This document shows, one piece after another, positions 1-10,536 of a stretch of 64,000 bases of DNA. The position numbers were made by a program, and so were the translations under genes. A model generated the notes under the pieces. That model did no database searches and was not told the DNA's origin. It saw only the letters and a list, made by a program, of their open reading frames with translations. Source of the DNA: Laetiporus sulphureus 93-53 (taxonomy: Eukaryota > Basidiomycota > Agaricomycetes > Polyporales > Laetiporaceae); NCBI RefSeq assembly GCF_001632365.1, contig NW_024468573.1, positions 67,834-131,833 on the forward strand, given 5' to 3'. Position 1 is the stretch's first letter. Each line of letters begins with the position of its first letter.

Positions 1-755
1 TGCGATGGCTCGCGCTCCAGCTTCACTCGGCGCATGGGCACGTCCCCAAAGTGGGCGAGCCAACATGCCTGCATGATGTCCTCTGCGAACTTGCGATGCT
101 CGTCCACCACCGCCTCCCGCGCTTGCTCGACGACCTGGCGGAAAATCCGCTGGCCGAAGCGGTAGCCCTTGGGCGTGGCAGGGCGGGTCGAAGGGGGCGT
201 TCGCGTGCTGGACCTGGTCGAGCTGGAGCTTGGGGTGGCTGCGCGGGGGATGGGCGAGGGAATGGATATGGACGTGGATGCGCTATTGCCGGCAGAGGGG
301 AGGACGTGCGAGCGCAGGATGTCCCAGCGCCGTCGTCCAGGAGATGGCAAAGAAGGGTCGACCTCAGCGTTATTCTGACCCTCACCGGATGAGTCCAGCG
401 TGAGCGGCCTCGGAGCAGTCATCCTCCCTTTCCATCTCGCACCAAAGTCTCTTCCTGCGACCCTCTCCTTCGCCTGCCCTCGCTCACTCTGATCCTGCAA
501 GTCCACATCTGTCCATCGCTCTCCCGCAGCATCCACAACGGTCTCCGCCGTCCCGACGTCCTCAGCTCTCAGAGTACTCGTGGAGGAGCTGCGAGAAGGC
601 GTACGAGCGTGTCTTACGGGAGGCTTGCTCGCAATGGACGACGACTCGGCATCGCTTGCAGAGTTTTGGCTCCTCAAAGAGTCGATGGAGAACAAGCGTC
701 TAGGAAGGGGCCGAACCACAGACGATTTACTCTGTGCATCTCTTCGATTCGGCAT
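1..755 (-). CDS. Hypothetical protein, N-terminal part (runs off left edge)
   Basis: An uninterrupted reading frame runs leftward from an ATG at 753-755 to base 1, giving about 250 residues before the window ends. The first 180 residues are Ser/Pro/Arg-rich and look disordered. A more ordered segment follows, starting near a TPKGYRFGQRIF stretch, with a charged helix (RQVVEQAREAVVDEHRKF) and the motif QACWLAHFGDVP. I do not recognise the family. The gene is probably complete on the left, outside the window. The long in-frame run and the lack of any better frame on either strand make it a credible gene, but the function is unknown. Confidence 0.6.
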   Translation of the reverse strand, partial: MPNRRDAQSKSSVVRPLPRRLFSIDSLRSQNSASDAESSSIASKPPVRHARTPSRSSSTSTLRAEDVGTAETVVDAAGERWTDVDLQDQSERGQAKERVAGRDFGARWKGRMTAPRPLTLDSSGEGQNNAEVDPSLPSPGRRRWDILRSHVLPSAGNSASTSISIPSPIPRAATPSSSSTRSSTRTPPSTRPATPKGYRFGQRIFRQVVEQAREAVVDEHRKFAEDIMQACWLAHFGDVPMRRVKLEREPS

Positions 756-1763
756 GCTGTTCTAGCACTATCCACGTTCCGAATAAGCTGACCATGCCTT
801 GTCATTGATAACAATCCCACTCACCTGGCCGAGAACGTGGACGATTGGAAGGTCCGTTCTATGCGCGCGTTTGAGATCACAGGTACTACTGCGTGCCGTC
901 TGTAGCAGGTCTCATCTGAGCCGACACCTCGACGATGCTGATATTCGTGATACCGGTTTCACCCTTGTTGCACAGCTCGCTCAGACGTTTGAAAGTCAGA
1001 ATTCGGGATCGATTACTAGCTGCAGCGAACAAGAGCAAGTGCAAACACGGCAGGCGCGATGCTCGCCATGCCACCATCTAAGCGCTCATAATGTCTTATA
1101 TACGTTCTCAGGACAAAGCGAGTGCTCATGTACTCAGTAAAATGCTCAACGGTTACCATTCTGCTCATCGACTACACCGACCACTTGTCCGTCTGATATG
1201 TTGTGGGTCGCTGCACTTGTTTCAGCAAAGTGAGAATTTCATACGCGCAGCAGCGCCAGGTTCTGGATCAACCAGATGACACGATTCTATAGGCAGCACC
1301 AGCTCTACCCATACACACGAGAACACACAGAAGCATGCCTGAGAAATAACAACAGTTTCACAAGCACCTACAGGCCTGACACAGCTGACTGAATGGCGAA
1401 GTGATCTGCGCTGATGATGGACACCACAGATAATTAATTCGATCTACAACTGACGGCAACGCTGGTCAGATGACGGGGCCCAACGAAGCACCATAGAAAC
1501 CAACATGACTCACTACGATGACAGTCCACGCCGAATGCCCATTGACCAATGAAGAGAAGGGACAGAATGAATGTGTTGATTGACAGCACCAAACCGAAGA
1601 AAGCAAAGCAGCAGGCCCCTCAAGTAGCGAAAGTCTGACCGAGCGAAGGAGTAGACAGGTTCGGGAAGTGCTGGAGCTGAGAGAATGCCAAGCGTGCAGG
1701 GCGTGTGTGCTGAGGCTGTTCGTTCCAGCTGTAACACGTCATAACAAGCGTTGTTAGAAACGA
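756..1763. other. Intergenic stretch, no gene seen
   Basis: Only short scattered frames without splice support. It must hold the promoter of the leftward gene ending at base 1 and the 3' UTR of the RRM gene. Nothing else is recognisable. Confidence 0.4.
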
Positions 1764-3498
1764 TCAGTGATGCATAATTAGCACATACGGCGAAGGAGCA
1801 GAGCTCGGGCGAATGGTTCCAGCAATAGGCACGTAGAGGTGGGTATACAAGGATCCAGGTGTCGCATATGGAGAGAGAGCATACGGGTTGACAGCAAGCA
1901 GTCCACTAGGAATGGCGCCAGCAATGCGGTTTTGATCGGCGTTGACGTGCGAATACAGCTGCGCTACAGGAGCTAGAACGGTGTCTTGAGGAAGACCAGC
2001 AGGGGCAATGAACGGTGCCGCGTGAGGGTTCAGACCAGCCTTGACATCCTTGGTGTTCGACAAGTTTGATCCAAAGGGCGCGCTGCCAGCGTCCAGTTGC
2101 ATGAATTCTACCTTGACGGGGTTGTTGGAGTACATTTGACCATGCAGAGCATTACGAGCATCCCTGGCTTGCGCAACATTGGCGTACTCGACGATCACAG
2201 AGATATCACCGGAGGGAGCGCTAGCAGTATCGGGGTCGACGATCTCGAGCTTCTTGATGTCGCCATAAGGACAGAACAGAGGGTACAGGTCCGTCAGCTG
2301 AGAGAACAACACACTAGGCAGGTTGACAACCAGGAGACTAGCAGGATGAGCAGCGATCAGAGACAGAGGAGCGCGTTCAGGAATCGGCGTGGAACACATT
2401 GACACCTTCCCAGAAGGTGGGTTTGAGCGGACGACGCTAAATTCGAACGGAGGCGGCGAAGGACAAGGCGACTGGCTCGAGAGCATGCTAGTTCGATCGC
2501 CACCGTCCAAGAAACCTGGAAAAGGTCGGCAGCTGTGCGGAGCGCCAGAAGAAGAGATACGCACCTTGCGAACGTTGCACCACCGCCCACGACACGTCGA
2601 TTGTATGCCCTCTTCAACATCACGTACAAGTCAATAAACGAAGCATGGCAATATTGTGAAACTTACTTGATCTCTTTGCGACTCAACGCATCCATAGCCC
2701 TTCTTGCCTCGCTGTGGGTGCTCATAACGACAAAACCGCGGCGACGCGAAGCATTATCGACCGTAGCGAGGATGACAGCGTGAGACACAGTCCCATAGCG
2801 CGAAAATATCTCTATAAACTCGGGTCTAGTAGAATGGGACAGTCGGCTTCGCTGGAGCAACACCAGCACAAATGTGGAGTAAAAACGTACTTTGTGAGAT
2901 CGAACGGCAGCCCAAGCACATACAGGTTGCGGCGGTCATCGGATTGCCTACCCTGCTTGCCGCCATGGTTCGAATCGCCCGAAGAAGACGGCGTGACCGT
3001 CCTGCGAGGCAACCGCATGAGCGTGAACGAGGAGCATGCCGGCGATGATACTCACAGTGGCACTCCAGCTATGGTATAGCCCGACATGCACAGCGCCTTC
3101 CTAAACAACGTTGCAAGCCTTCGTGAGCCATACCATTACGGGCGTCGCACCGCGCCAATCTCAAACCTACTTTGCTGCGTCATAGCTGGAGAACGTCATC
3201 ACCAGCACGCGGCGTCCACTCTCTACCGCCTCGTCGCACCTGCGCACTTCGCCTGCAAATGAATCATACGAACGTCATCGTGCGGTCAGGGAACGCCAGC
3301 GCCGATGCCATACCTATGAGAGTGTTGAAGAGGTCGACCACGTCCTGCTTGCTTGCTGTATGATACGTCTACGCGTGAGCACCGCGCATATACGAGCCTC
3401 CAACGACGCGCCGCACCAGACTCTGCAATGTTCTCCACCTTGACCGCGAGCATCATCTCGCGGTTGAACTTGAAGACGGGGTTTTGGTTCACGGTCAT
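1764..3498 (-). CDS. RNA-binding protein with two RRM domains
   Basis: A spliced leftward gene starting at the ATG at 3496-3498 (MTVNQNPVFKF). Joining exons at clear GT..AG sites gives a first RRM with RNP2-like RNLYVLGLPFDL, then FSRYGTVSHAVIL and RNP1-like RRRGFVVM, ending GHTIDVSWAVVQRSQ. A second RRM begins LLVVNLPSVLFSQL, with YGDIKKLEIV and ISVIVEYANVAQARDA. The C-terminal 110 residues are Ala/Pro-rich and low complexity. Introns are visible at about 2549-2595, 2615-2670 and 2829-2892; the first one or two exons are less certain. The architecture resembles fungal Msa1/Nrd1- or RBMS-type single-stranded RNA binders that act in mRNA control, but I cannot assign an orthologue. It is divergent from the RAD51C-like gene. 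Confidence 0.8.
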
Positions 3499-3702
3499 TT
3501 TCTAAGCGGGGATCTTTGGGATAGGAAAGAGTGGGGATTCGCTATATCTACGTGTTCTAGCAGAAATCTACGGGATGGGTAGGCTACGCTGTTCACTGGG
3601 GGGCCTCTGAGCAAGAAAACGAGCAAGAAGTTCAAGAAAGGCCGGCGAACTCCGCGGCGCTCGTCGGAGAATTCATACTCAGCGCATACTCCCACGCCAC
3701 AG

Positions 3703-3718
3703 ACGCGTCACGACGCGT
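3703..3718. promoter_or_regulatory. Paired ACGCGT (MluI cell-cycle box-like) sites
   Basis: Two ACGCGT hexamers lie 10 bp apart (3703-3708 and 3713-3718), about 190-200 bp before the RAD51C-like start and about 205-220 bp before the divergent RRM start. ACGCGT is the core bound by the MBF complex in yeasts, which drives G1/S expression of replication and repair genes. Function here is inferred. Confidence 0.4.
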
Positions 3719-3905
3719 GCCCTCGCGTGTCGCGCGCATGCTTCCCACGCGAGCTCGTACCGTCTACCATCTCGCGAGCTGCTATCCGTCTACCATCTCC
3801 AACCGCGACTCGCAAATTGCTCTCACTTTTGAGTTTCTTTGGTCCGAGGTATCTGTGACAGTCCAACTTAGTTTGTATTGCGCCAGACATCATTGGAGAA
3901 TAAAC

Positions 3906-5282
3906 ATGTCGAAACGCCCACTCTCGAGCTTATCTCTCCCCTTCCCCACCCTATCTGCCCTGACGCGTGGCGGGTACGAGACCGTCGAAGACATATCCAC
4001 GCTCACCCCAGAGACGCTCTCCAAAGGTCCTCATCACATTCCACCGAGCGTGAACTGGGGCTCACTCATGCCCAGATCTCAACATCCCCCTCTCATCCTC
4101 CCAAGCCATATTCTCCGCCTCACAGGGCCCGAACTCAAGAACCGTCCCTATGACACAATCAGCAGCATCACTCGCCGGGAACAGTAGCAGACTGCTCTCG
4201 ACGCTCTGCGGCCCGCTCGATCGCCTTCTCGGGGGTGGACTGAAACAAGGGTATATTCTCGAGCTCTCCGGCCCACCTGGCTGCCACAAAGAGGCCCTCG
4301 CCATTAATATCGTGACGTCCTACGTGAACGCGAACGTGCACTCGTCACAGAACGTTCTGTTCGTAGGTACGTATGAAACACCCTCGATCGCTTCGATTCA
4401 TTCATCGGCGGCTGACGAAATGACACAGACATGCAGAACATGACAACTCCCGCCACCCTGGATCGCGCTCTACGTAGTACGTTGGTCAACTGGCACGGCG
4501 GCTGTACAGCTCGGGTGTTCATATGTTCAAGCAGCGTCGTCACCTGCGCCTTCCGACTACGGAAAGCGCGTCGAGTACCTGCGGCTGCATTCCCTCACGG
4601 AATTGATGGTGTTTATCCGGAATTTGCCCTCATACGTGCAATCACATACTAAAGTAAGAACGTTCCTGCCTTGACGCACTTGCATTACGTTAACGATTCA
4701 TTGATCGGAATATTTGACGTAAGACATCATTGTTGGTCCTCAACTCGTTATCGTTCCCATTCCAATCAGCCGTTACACTCAACAAATCCAACCGCACCGC
4801 CCTCCTAGACAGACTCAAACAAGTGCTCGCAAGGGTCTGTGCCTCAGCGAGGCTTACAGTATGTGCCCGCATCGCCGACAACGACGCGCTAACGAGCCAT
4901 CCCAGGTCGTGATCACGAGCCAGCTCGCCACGAAGCTGCTGAAGGCCGACGGCTCCGCAGGCAATTTCGACACGGGCACCAAGGCCATCCTCGTCCCCCA
5001 CCTAGGTCCGTCCTCTCATCTGCCAATTCGGAACCCCGCAGGGATGACATGTGTGAATGACATCGCCAGGAAGCGCCTACCTCCCTTCTGGACGGGCATA
5101 CAGGGTCATCGTCGTCCCACAGTCACGGACTTCAGGGTGCGCTTCTCTGTGTCTCGTCTTACGGCATAGGCTATACTAGTCTCCCGCCACTGCGCAGCGT
5201 CCTCCGCCTCTTATCGTCACCTGCTCACCTCCAAGAAAAGAAGCCTCCCGGTGAAGAGCCCTACCAGCTGGTGAGCACATAG
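3906..5282 (+). CDS. RAD51C-like recombinase paralogue with degenerate ATP site
   Basis: About eight exons give roughly 325 residues from ATG 3906 (MSKRPLSSLSL) to TAG 5280-5282. The N-terminus has the helix-hairpin-like GYETVEDISTLTPETL. The RecA core begins LCGPLDRLLGGGLKQGYILEL, with a P-loop position reading SGPPGCHKEAL. Further on come LLVLNSLSFPF (Walker B position), VVITSQLATKLL and YRVIVVPQSRTS. The order and spacing match RAD51C (HsRAD51C has hhhhD-FPF and VILTNQ at the same places), a homologous-recombination mediator acting in the nucleus. The second glycine and the Thr of Walker A are replaced (CHKE) and the Walker B Asp is Asn, so ATP hydrolysis may be weak or lost. Splice sites in exons 3-4 and 7-8 are tentative. 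XRCC3 or another Rad51 paralogue is the alternative. Confidence 0.75.
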
Positions 5283-5467
5283 CATCCCCAGGCACAATCC
5301 TCTTCCCGTCTGCCACGACCTGACCTCCTGCCGCCTGGCCAGATCGATAATATTATGCAATAGCGAGTACATCATTTAGCAGGAGTCTTGCCCGTGTCGG
5401 TTGCAATGAGGCGGCCCTGATCGATTTATTCATCGGGCGATTTCCGGTAATTGAAGGGACGTTTGTG

Positions 5468-6448
5468 TCAGGCATCGTCATCACGCGAGCCTTCCATCAT
5501 GTCCACACCCAGCATCCCATCTGGACTAATGATAACGTCCATCTTCCAGTCATACGGCGCCGCCGGGACCTCTCCGGCCTCCAGCACCTGCTCCCTTAGA
5601 GCCAACGCCACTGAGTGAATCGTGTCAGCCAGCATCAGCATGATCAGGCCGAGAGCCGTGCCACACCTAAGAGCGGTCTCCGCGCGCCGCTCGCGGATTT
5701 GGCATCTGTGTAGGACGAGATGAATCGATCGTAGTAGCCCTTACCGTGCCCCAAGCGAGATAACGATCGGTCAAACGCGACGCCTACAAGATCTCCGCGT
5801 ATCGGCATCGTTGCACGGCGGTTCATCGCGGGGCTCGCGTACCTGGCATGAAGATCAAATCGAGCGTTTCCGTCGCGTCGTCGAGGGCTGTCATGTACGT
5901 TATGATGAATGCCGTCAGCGCAAGTCCGGTTGTTGCGGACGGCGAGGGCGGACACGGACCGTTGTGACGCCGCCGCCCGAGCCACTCGAAATCTGGTTCC
6001 TTGATCCCGTACGTACCGCTCGGGATTGTGCGGAGATCGTCTTCGGAGTAGATTTTCAGGAAGGCCATGCGTCCGTCACTCGTCACGTCGATCTTGGGGA
6101 CGAAGAGCGTCTTCCCTGCAAAGGCTGCTTCTCAGACACGTTTCGACGGACGGGACACAGAGAGACGCCAGACCAGAGTGCAGGATTGCGGATACGAGCG
6201 CGGAGGTGTCGACTTCGCCAGCAGGCATGCTGAGATAGCAGCTGACGGTGTTACTGCGACGGAAGAAGGGAGACGCGAGTACGAGCTCCGTGATCATCTG
6301 CGCTGCATCACCATCGCATTCAATTCGACATCACGTATAGCCGGGAAATAGGTACTCTACATTGTTGCTGTATGTCTGATGAGGACACCGTGCGCAGCCT
6401 GGCGGCCATGGCCTTGCGCAGTGCCCTCTTTTGCGTCTGCAATGCCAT
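5468..6448 (-). CDS. 5-formyltetrahydrofolate cyclo-ligase
   Basis: Converts 5-formyl-THF to 5,10-methenyl-THF using ATP, returning stored folate to one-carbon metabolism. The ATG at 6446-6448 opens MALQTQKRALRKAM, the basic N-terminal helix usual for the family. After a 58 nt intron follow QMITELVLASPFF, YLSMPAGEVDT and the segment FLKIYSEDDLRTIPSGTYGI. The signature block is DLIFMPG joined by a splice to GVAFD...RLGHGKGYYDRF, the nucleotide/folate-binding loop of MTHFS. The tail is VIISPDGML. Total length of about 230-240 residues fits the family. It converges on the RAD51C-like gene (185 bp apart) and diverges from PIG-P with about 305 bp between starts. Confidence 0.93.
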
Positions 6449-6753
6449 CGGGACTATTCAACGAATTGCTGTGATTTCTGAGAGGTGAGGTGAGAAAGAA
6501 TGATACCAAGGATCAAAGTGGCTCTAGGCCGTCCCAAGTCTCATGTTATCAGAACAGCTCACCGCAGAACGGACCGTAAGGAGAGTGCGGGATCCCACAG
6601 AGAGAAGACAGTCGTGTCAGAGGCCGCGGTTTAGGCTTTGCCACCAGCGCAGCGGAGGAGACCTTCCATAAAAGGCAATCATCAAGAATGCGTACAGCCT
6701 GCGCGCAGAACGCAAACGCAGCGTTCCCACTCACCTGCACACAGCGTGGCCGC

Positions 6754-7348
6754 ATGCTCGAGAAGGACCCAACCTCGCCCGTCTCCCCCCTCGCTCCCTT
6801 CCCTCCCCTCCCCCCGACGGAGTCCCGCACCCGCGCACCCGAGTTTTACGGCTTCGTCGCATGGTCCTCCACCTCCCTCCTCTTCGCCCTCTATCTCCTC
6901 TGGGCCCTCCTCCCAGATCAATGCATCCTCGCACTCGGCCTGACCTGGTATCCGAACCGGTACGCCCCCGCACGAATAATCCGCCCGCCATTAATCTCCG
7001 CCCTTTCCAGCGAGTGGGCCGTCCTCCTCCCAGCCTACTCCATCGTGCTCGTGCTCCTCACCTACTTCACATACTTTGCCTTGGCACTCGCCGGGACACC
7101 CGCCTTCTCCGATCTGAGCACGATAACAGGTGCGTTCCCAGCGCAGTCACCCACTCTGCACATCTAAAATTCGAATACGAGCAGACTCCAAAGCGCTCTT
7201 CCCTCCCCCAGACGCGCCAAGTCCATATCTGGGCCACGCGCGACCGAACGCGATCCCCGAGATGTACGACATCCCCATCGGGCTGGTCAACCGCGTAGCG
7301 TACGGGTCGCGCGCTTTGCCAGACACGAACGTGTGCCAGGACAGGTAG
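6754..7348 (+). CDS. GPI-GlcNAc transferase subunit P (PIG-P/Gpi19 type)
   Basis: Subunit of the ER complex that transfers GlcNAc to phosphatidylinositol, the first step of GPI-anchor synthesis. Three exons give about 160 residues. A Pro-rich N-terminus is followed by the family start EFYGFVAWSSTSLLFALYL, a first membrane helix; then TWYPNREWAVLLPAY and a second helix IVLVLLTYFTYFALAL. The C-terminal part has PDAPSPYLG and the typical closing IPEMYDIPIGLVNRVAYG. Introns are 6961-7011 (GTACGC..CCAG) and about 7130-7190 (GTGCGT..GCAG). I chose ATG 6754 because it sits just before the conserved part; an in-frame upstream ATG at 6688 exists. Confidence 0.9.
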
Positions 7349-7863
7349 CGTAGAAGAAGGAAGATGCACCGGCCGATAAGACGGGCCCACCACGACGTTC
7401 TGTTCCTGTATGATTAAGTTTGATATTCTATGACATCCGTCCGGGGCGTGCCCTCCGTCACAATCCCTATAGGCTATTTCAGCGCGCCCACGCCCCGCCC
7501 TTCCTCTCCCGAGCTCGCGCCGAGCTACCCGTCAATGTCATCGCACACGCCTGCTTTCTCATGCCGTCAGAAATCCAGGCCTTATCACGATCTATAGATG
7601 AATTACAGAGCTACCACCTTCCGTCTATCCTAGCACGCATGGATACAGCAGTAAGAATTACACGGGTATCAAAAAACAATGCACTGCATGTCTACATGGA
7701 GCACAACAAGGCCGCCGCAAACCAAGCGTTGTACATACAGCATAGAACACCGCCATATATCGTAGCCGAACAAGAATGCTTCCCGCCCTTTTCGCAATCC
7801 TCCAAGAAGCCTGCCCATTCCGGCAACTCGATCCCAACCGTTCTCCAGGGGGGGAAAATTCGA
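7349..7863. other. Convergent 3' ends, no gene seen
   Basis: Lies between the ends of PIG-P and the zinc-finger gene. A plus-strand open frame here overlaps the antisense of the zinc-finger 3' exon and has no recognisable protein features. Confidence 0.4.
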
Positions 7864-9732
7864 TTAGAAGCTGCTGGACGAGACGATAGCAGGGCCGGGC
7901 AGTGCTCGCCACTGTTCATATCGATAGGGTATGAGCACCGGCCGGCATCGCAAACACACGAACAAACTAAATTTACCTGAGCTTGTAGGTACGGACCACT
8001 AACGTCCGTCTCCGCATACTCCCCGCGCTCCTCGTAACGATCCTCCGGATTCCACGTGGGAGAAGAAGGCACGGCGGGCGGGAGCGGAACAGAGAGCATC
8101 GGGCACGCCGCCGCGGAAAACTCCTCGTCCGAGTCGGACGGCGGCTCCCTCAGATAGTCCACGTTCGTCCGCGTCGCCAGGCTCTGCGGCACCCAGCGCA
8201 GTTTCGACGGCAGCTTCCCCACCTCGTGCACCTCCGACACCAGCGGCGTCTCGAACCCCACCGTGAACTGCGACTGCGACGGGCTCGCGTGGTCCGCCGA
8301 CGGGAAAATCCCGTGCGTGCGCAGGTGCCGCTTCGCGTTCGACCGCACCGCGAAGCTCTTCGTGCACGTCGGTATGGGGCACTTGTACGCTGTGCACAAT
8401 AACTCATCAGTGTCACGCAAGTCGGCAATAGAACGCACACGCACGCTTTGCGCCAGAGTGGGAGTTCATGTGCGTAGCGAGCCCGCTCGGGCGCGGGAAG
8501 AGCTTCGAGCACACCGTGCACTGGTGCATTTTGGACTTTTTCTGGGCGGGCTTTGCCCTCTCCGGGGAAGTGCCCATCGATGAGGAAGACGAGGTATATG
8601 AATCGCTCGAATCGTGCCGTCTTGGCGTGCGGGGGCGCGGCGCGTTAGTTCTATTTATATCTCCCGCGCCCGAGAAGCCTTCATATGCGTTGAACCCGTG
8701 GCGCGGCCACTCGCCATGGATAGCCATATCCACGGACGACTGGCCACCGCGCGCACCGGCCGCGTGGTACGAGGAGCGCGAGAGCTCCGAGATCGCAGAG
8801 GGCGGGCTGCTCTCGAGGTCATCGTCGTATTCTTCGCCCGTGTCTGCGTCATATATCAACGGAGGGACCGCCGACGGGCTGAGTGGCTCGTTGAACGAAT
8901 CCGCAGAGTCGCGGCGCAAGAGGTGGTTGTGTGCTGCGCCCGAGCGGGACGCGGCGGCGGCGTCCATGAGCGAAGACGACTCGGATAGGATAGATTGAAG
9001 GGGGGAGGCAGGGGATGCAGAGGAGAAGCCGTGCAGGAGGGGTTGCAGTGCAGACGGTTGCGCGCTATCGACCGGGGCGAGCACGTTGGGCGTTGATGGG
9101 AGCATCCGGCTGGCGGCTCCCTGAGGTTCGAAGTCCGCACGAGCGTTCAGATATTGGTTATTTGCCCCGTACGTCTGTCTGCGCTGTGCAATGCGGATAT
9201 TCGGGTCCTGCTGCTGGCTGTGGTTGTGGCTCTGGTGGGCGGTGTCGAGGCTGTACTGCCCCGCACCGGACGTGGATACGTGCTCGCCGTAGGCCATGGC
9301 GGTGTTGTATGGCAGTGGGTATGCGGAACCGTACGCGGTCTCTGGGAGGAGCGTGCGCTGGGAAGACTCGGGGTAGCCGACGACCTGTACCGCGGCGGGC
9401 TGCTCGTCGAAGTAACAGGATGAAGAAGAGGGGACGACCTGGGAGTACGGCGACTGGCCGGCAAAGTACTGCATTGGCTGATGCTGGACATCAAACTGCC
9501 ACGCTTGGCGTGCTGGTGGCGGGGCGTGGCCTGTGCCGCTGCTCGCGCTGCTTGCAGCGGCGGCGTGGGTGGGCGCGACGTGGTAGGACGCGAAGTGGTA
9601 GCGCGAGGGCGTTGCGCTCGCTTGTGGGTAGTGCTCGGGGTAGGGCAGGGCGTCGGGGAGGGTGGTGGTGCCCGGGGCGGAGCTCGAGTCTTGTCGGTGC
9701 CAGAGGTTAGACATGGAGAGGCCGCGGAACAT
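7864..9732 (-). CDS. C2H2 zinc-finger transcription factor
   Basis: Long Ser/Ala/Gln/Pro-rich N-terminal region of about 420 residues with acidic patches (DADTGEEYDDDLESS), then two tandem C2H2 fingers: CTVCSKLFPRPSGLATHMNSH and, after a 67 nt intron, CPIPTCTKSFAVRSNAKRH. Splicing restores the canonical linker as SGAKPYKC. The tail is acidic (PPSDSDEEFSAAAC) and ends after another intron in WRALPGPAIVSSSSF. A pair of fingers near the C-terminus of a low-complexity protein is the common layout of fungal C2H2 regulators, which bind DNA in the nucleus; the target genes cannot be told. A GTGAGT..CCTCAG intron just upstream (about 9740-9785) suggests a 5' UTR or an additional leading exon; MFRGLSMSNLW is the start used here. 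Confidence 0.85.
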
Positions 9733-10536
9733 GCGAAAGCTGGGGGCGCTGAGGAGGAGGCAGTGGTATAAGTACTGAGGCACTCACAGAGGTGATGTCC
9801 GGATTGCGGGGGGAGCGGAGTCTTCAGGTACTTGAGGGAGTGGCCTTTAGGCTCGGAGGATGTTCCGTCATGATTGTGTTACATGAGCAAGTCAACGCTG
9901 GCAACGCGCAATTCATAAACGCAGACACGAGCGATGGGGGAGCCTGTGCTGCCATACTCGGAATCCGCGTATGAGCGTGCGTGAGACTTGGGCTGTCTTG
10001 TCCTAATCCGAGAAGCTGCACCGCGGGACTGCCGAACTGCCATGTTATCTCGTTCCATCAACACACCTGACCATTTGCGCGAATCAGCCTACGAATCCTG
10101 CGCGCCCGACATCCAGCAACCCCGGCCGTCATCAGAGCCCGAACATGCACGCGCACGGACCCGCCAGCCGTGCAGCACGACGGTGATCACACCCGGACGC
10201 CCTCGATAGACGCGGCAGGCTGGTATATTTTTCAGACTCCGCGATTCGTCCTGCAAGTCGCGCGATTCAGGTCGAGATCGGTCTGCCGTAATCTCCCCCA
10301 CAGCGCACACTTCACAACAGGCAATCCAAATGCCATTACATGCGATCGATAGCCATTCCAAGAACACCAAACAAATTCACAACACAATATCCACTCGACG
10401 AACCAGCGATCATTTCCGCCAGTATCAGATCCTGCAGGATTGACAGAATCGTCACCCAGCCGTCCACCTGCATGTTCACGTTCGCGGGTTCGGTGAGGTC
10501 ACGCAACGTCGTGTTCATGTAAAATACAACTATGAC
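9733..10536. other. Intergenic stretch, no gene seen
   Basis: Holds the 5' leader and promoter of the zinc-finger gene and the downstream end of EXO1 lies just beyond. Only short frames on both strands. Confidence 0.35.

Noticed and set aside
7420..7980. 186-codon plus-strand frame
   Set aside because: Runs antisense into the last exon of the zinc-finger gene and has no recognisable protein character.
9015..9710. 231-codon plus-strand frame
   Set aside because: Antisense shadow of the zinc-finger gene's low-complexity N-terminus.
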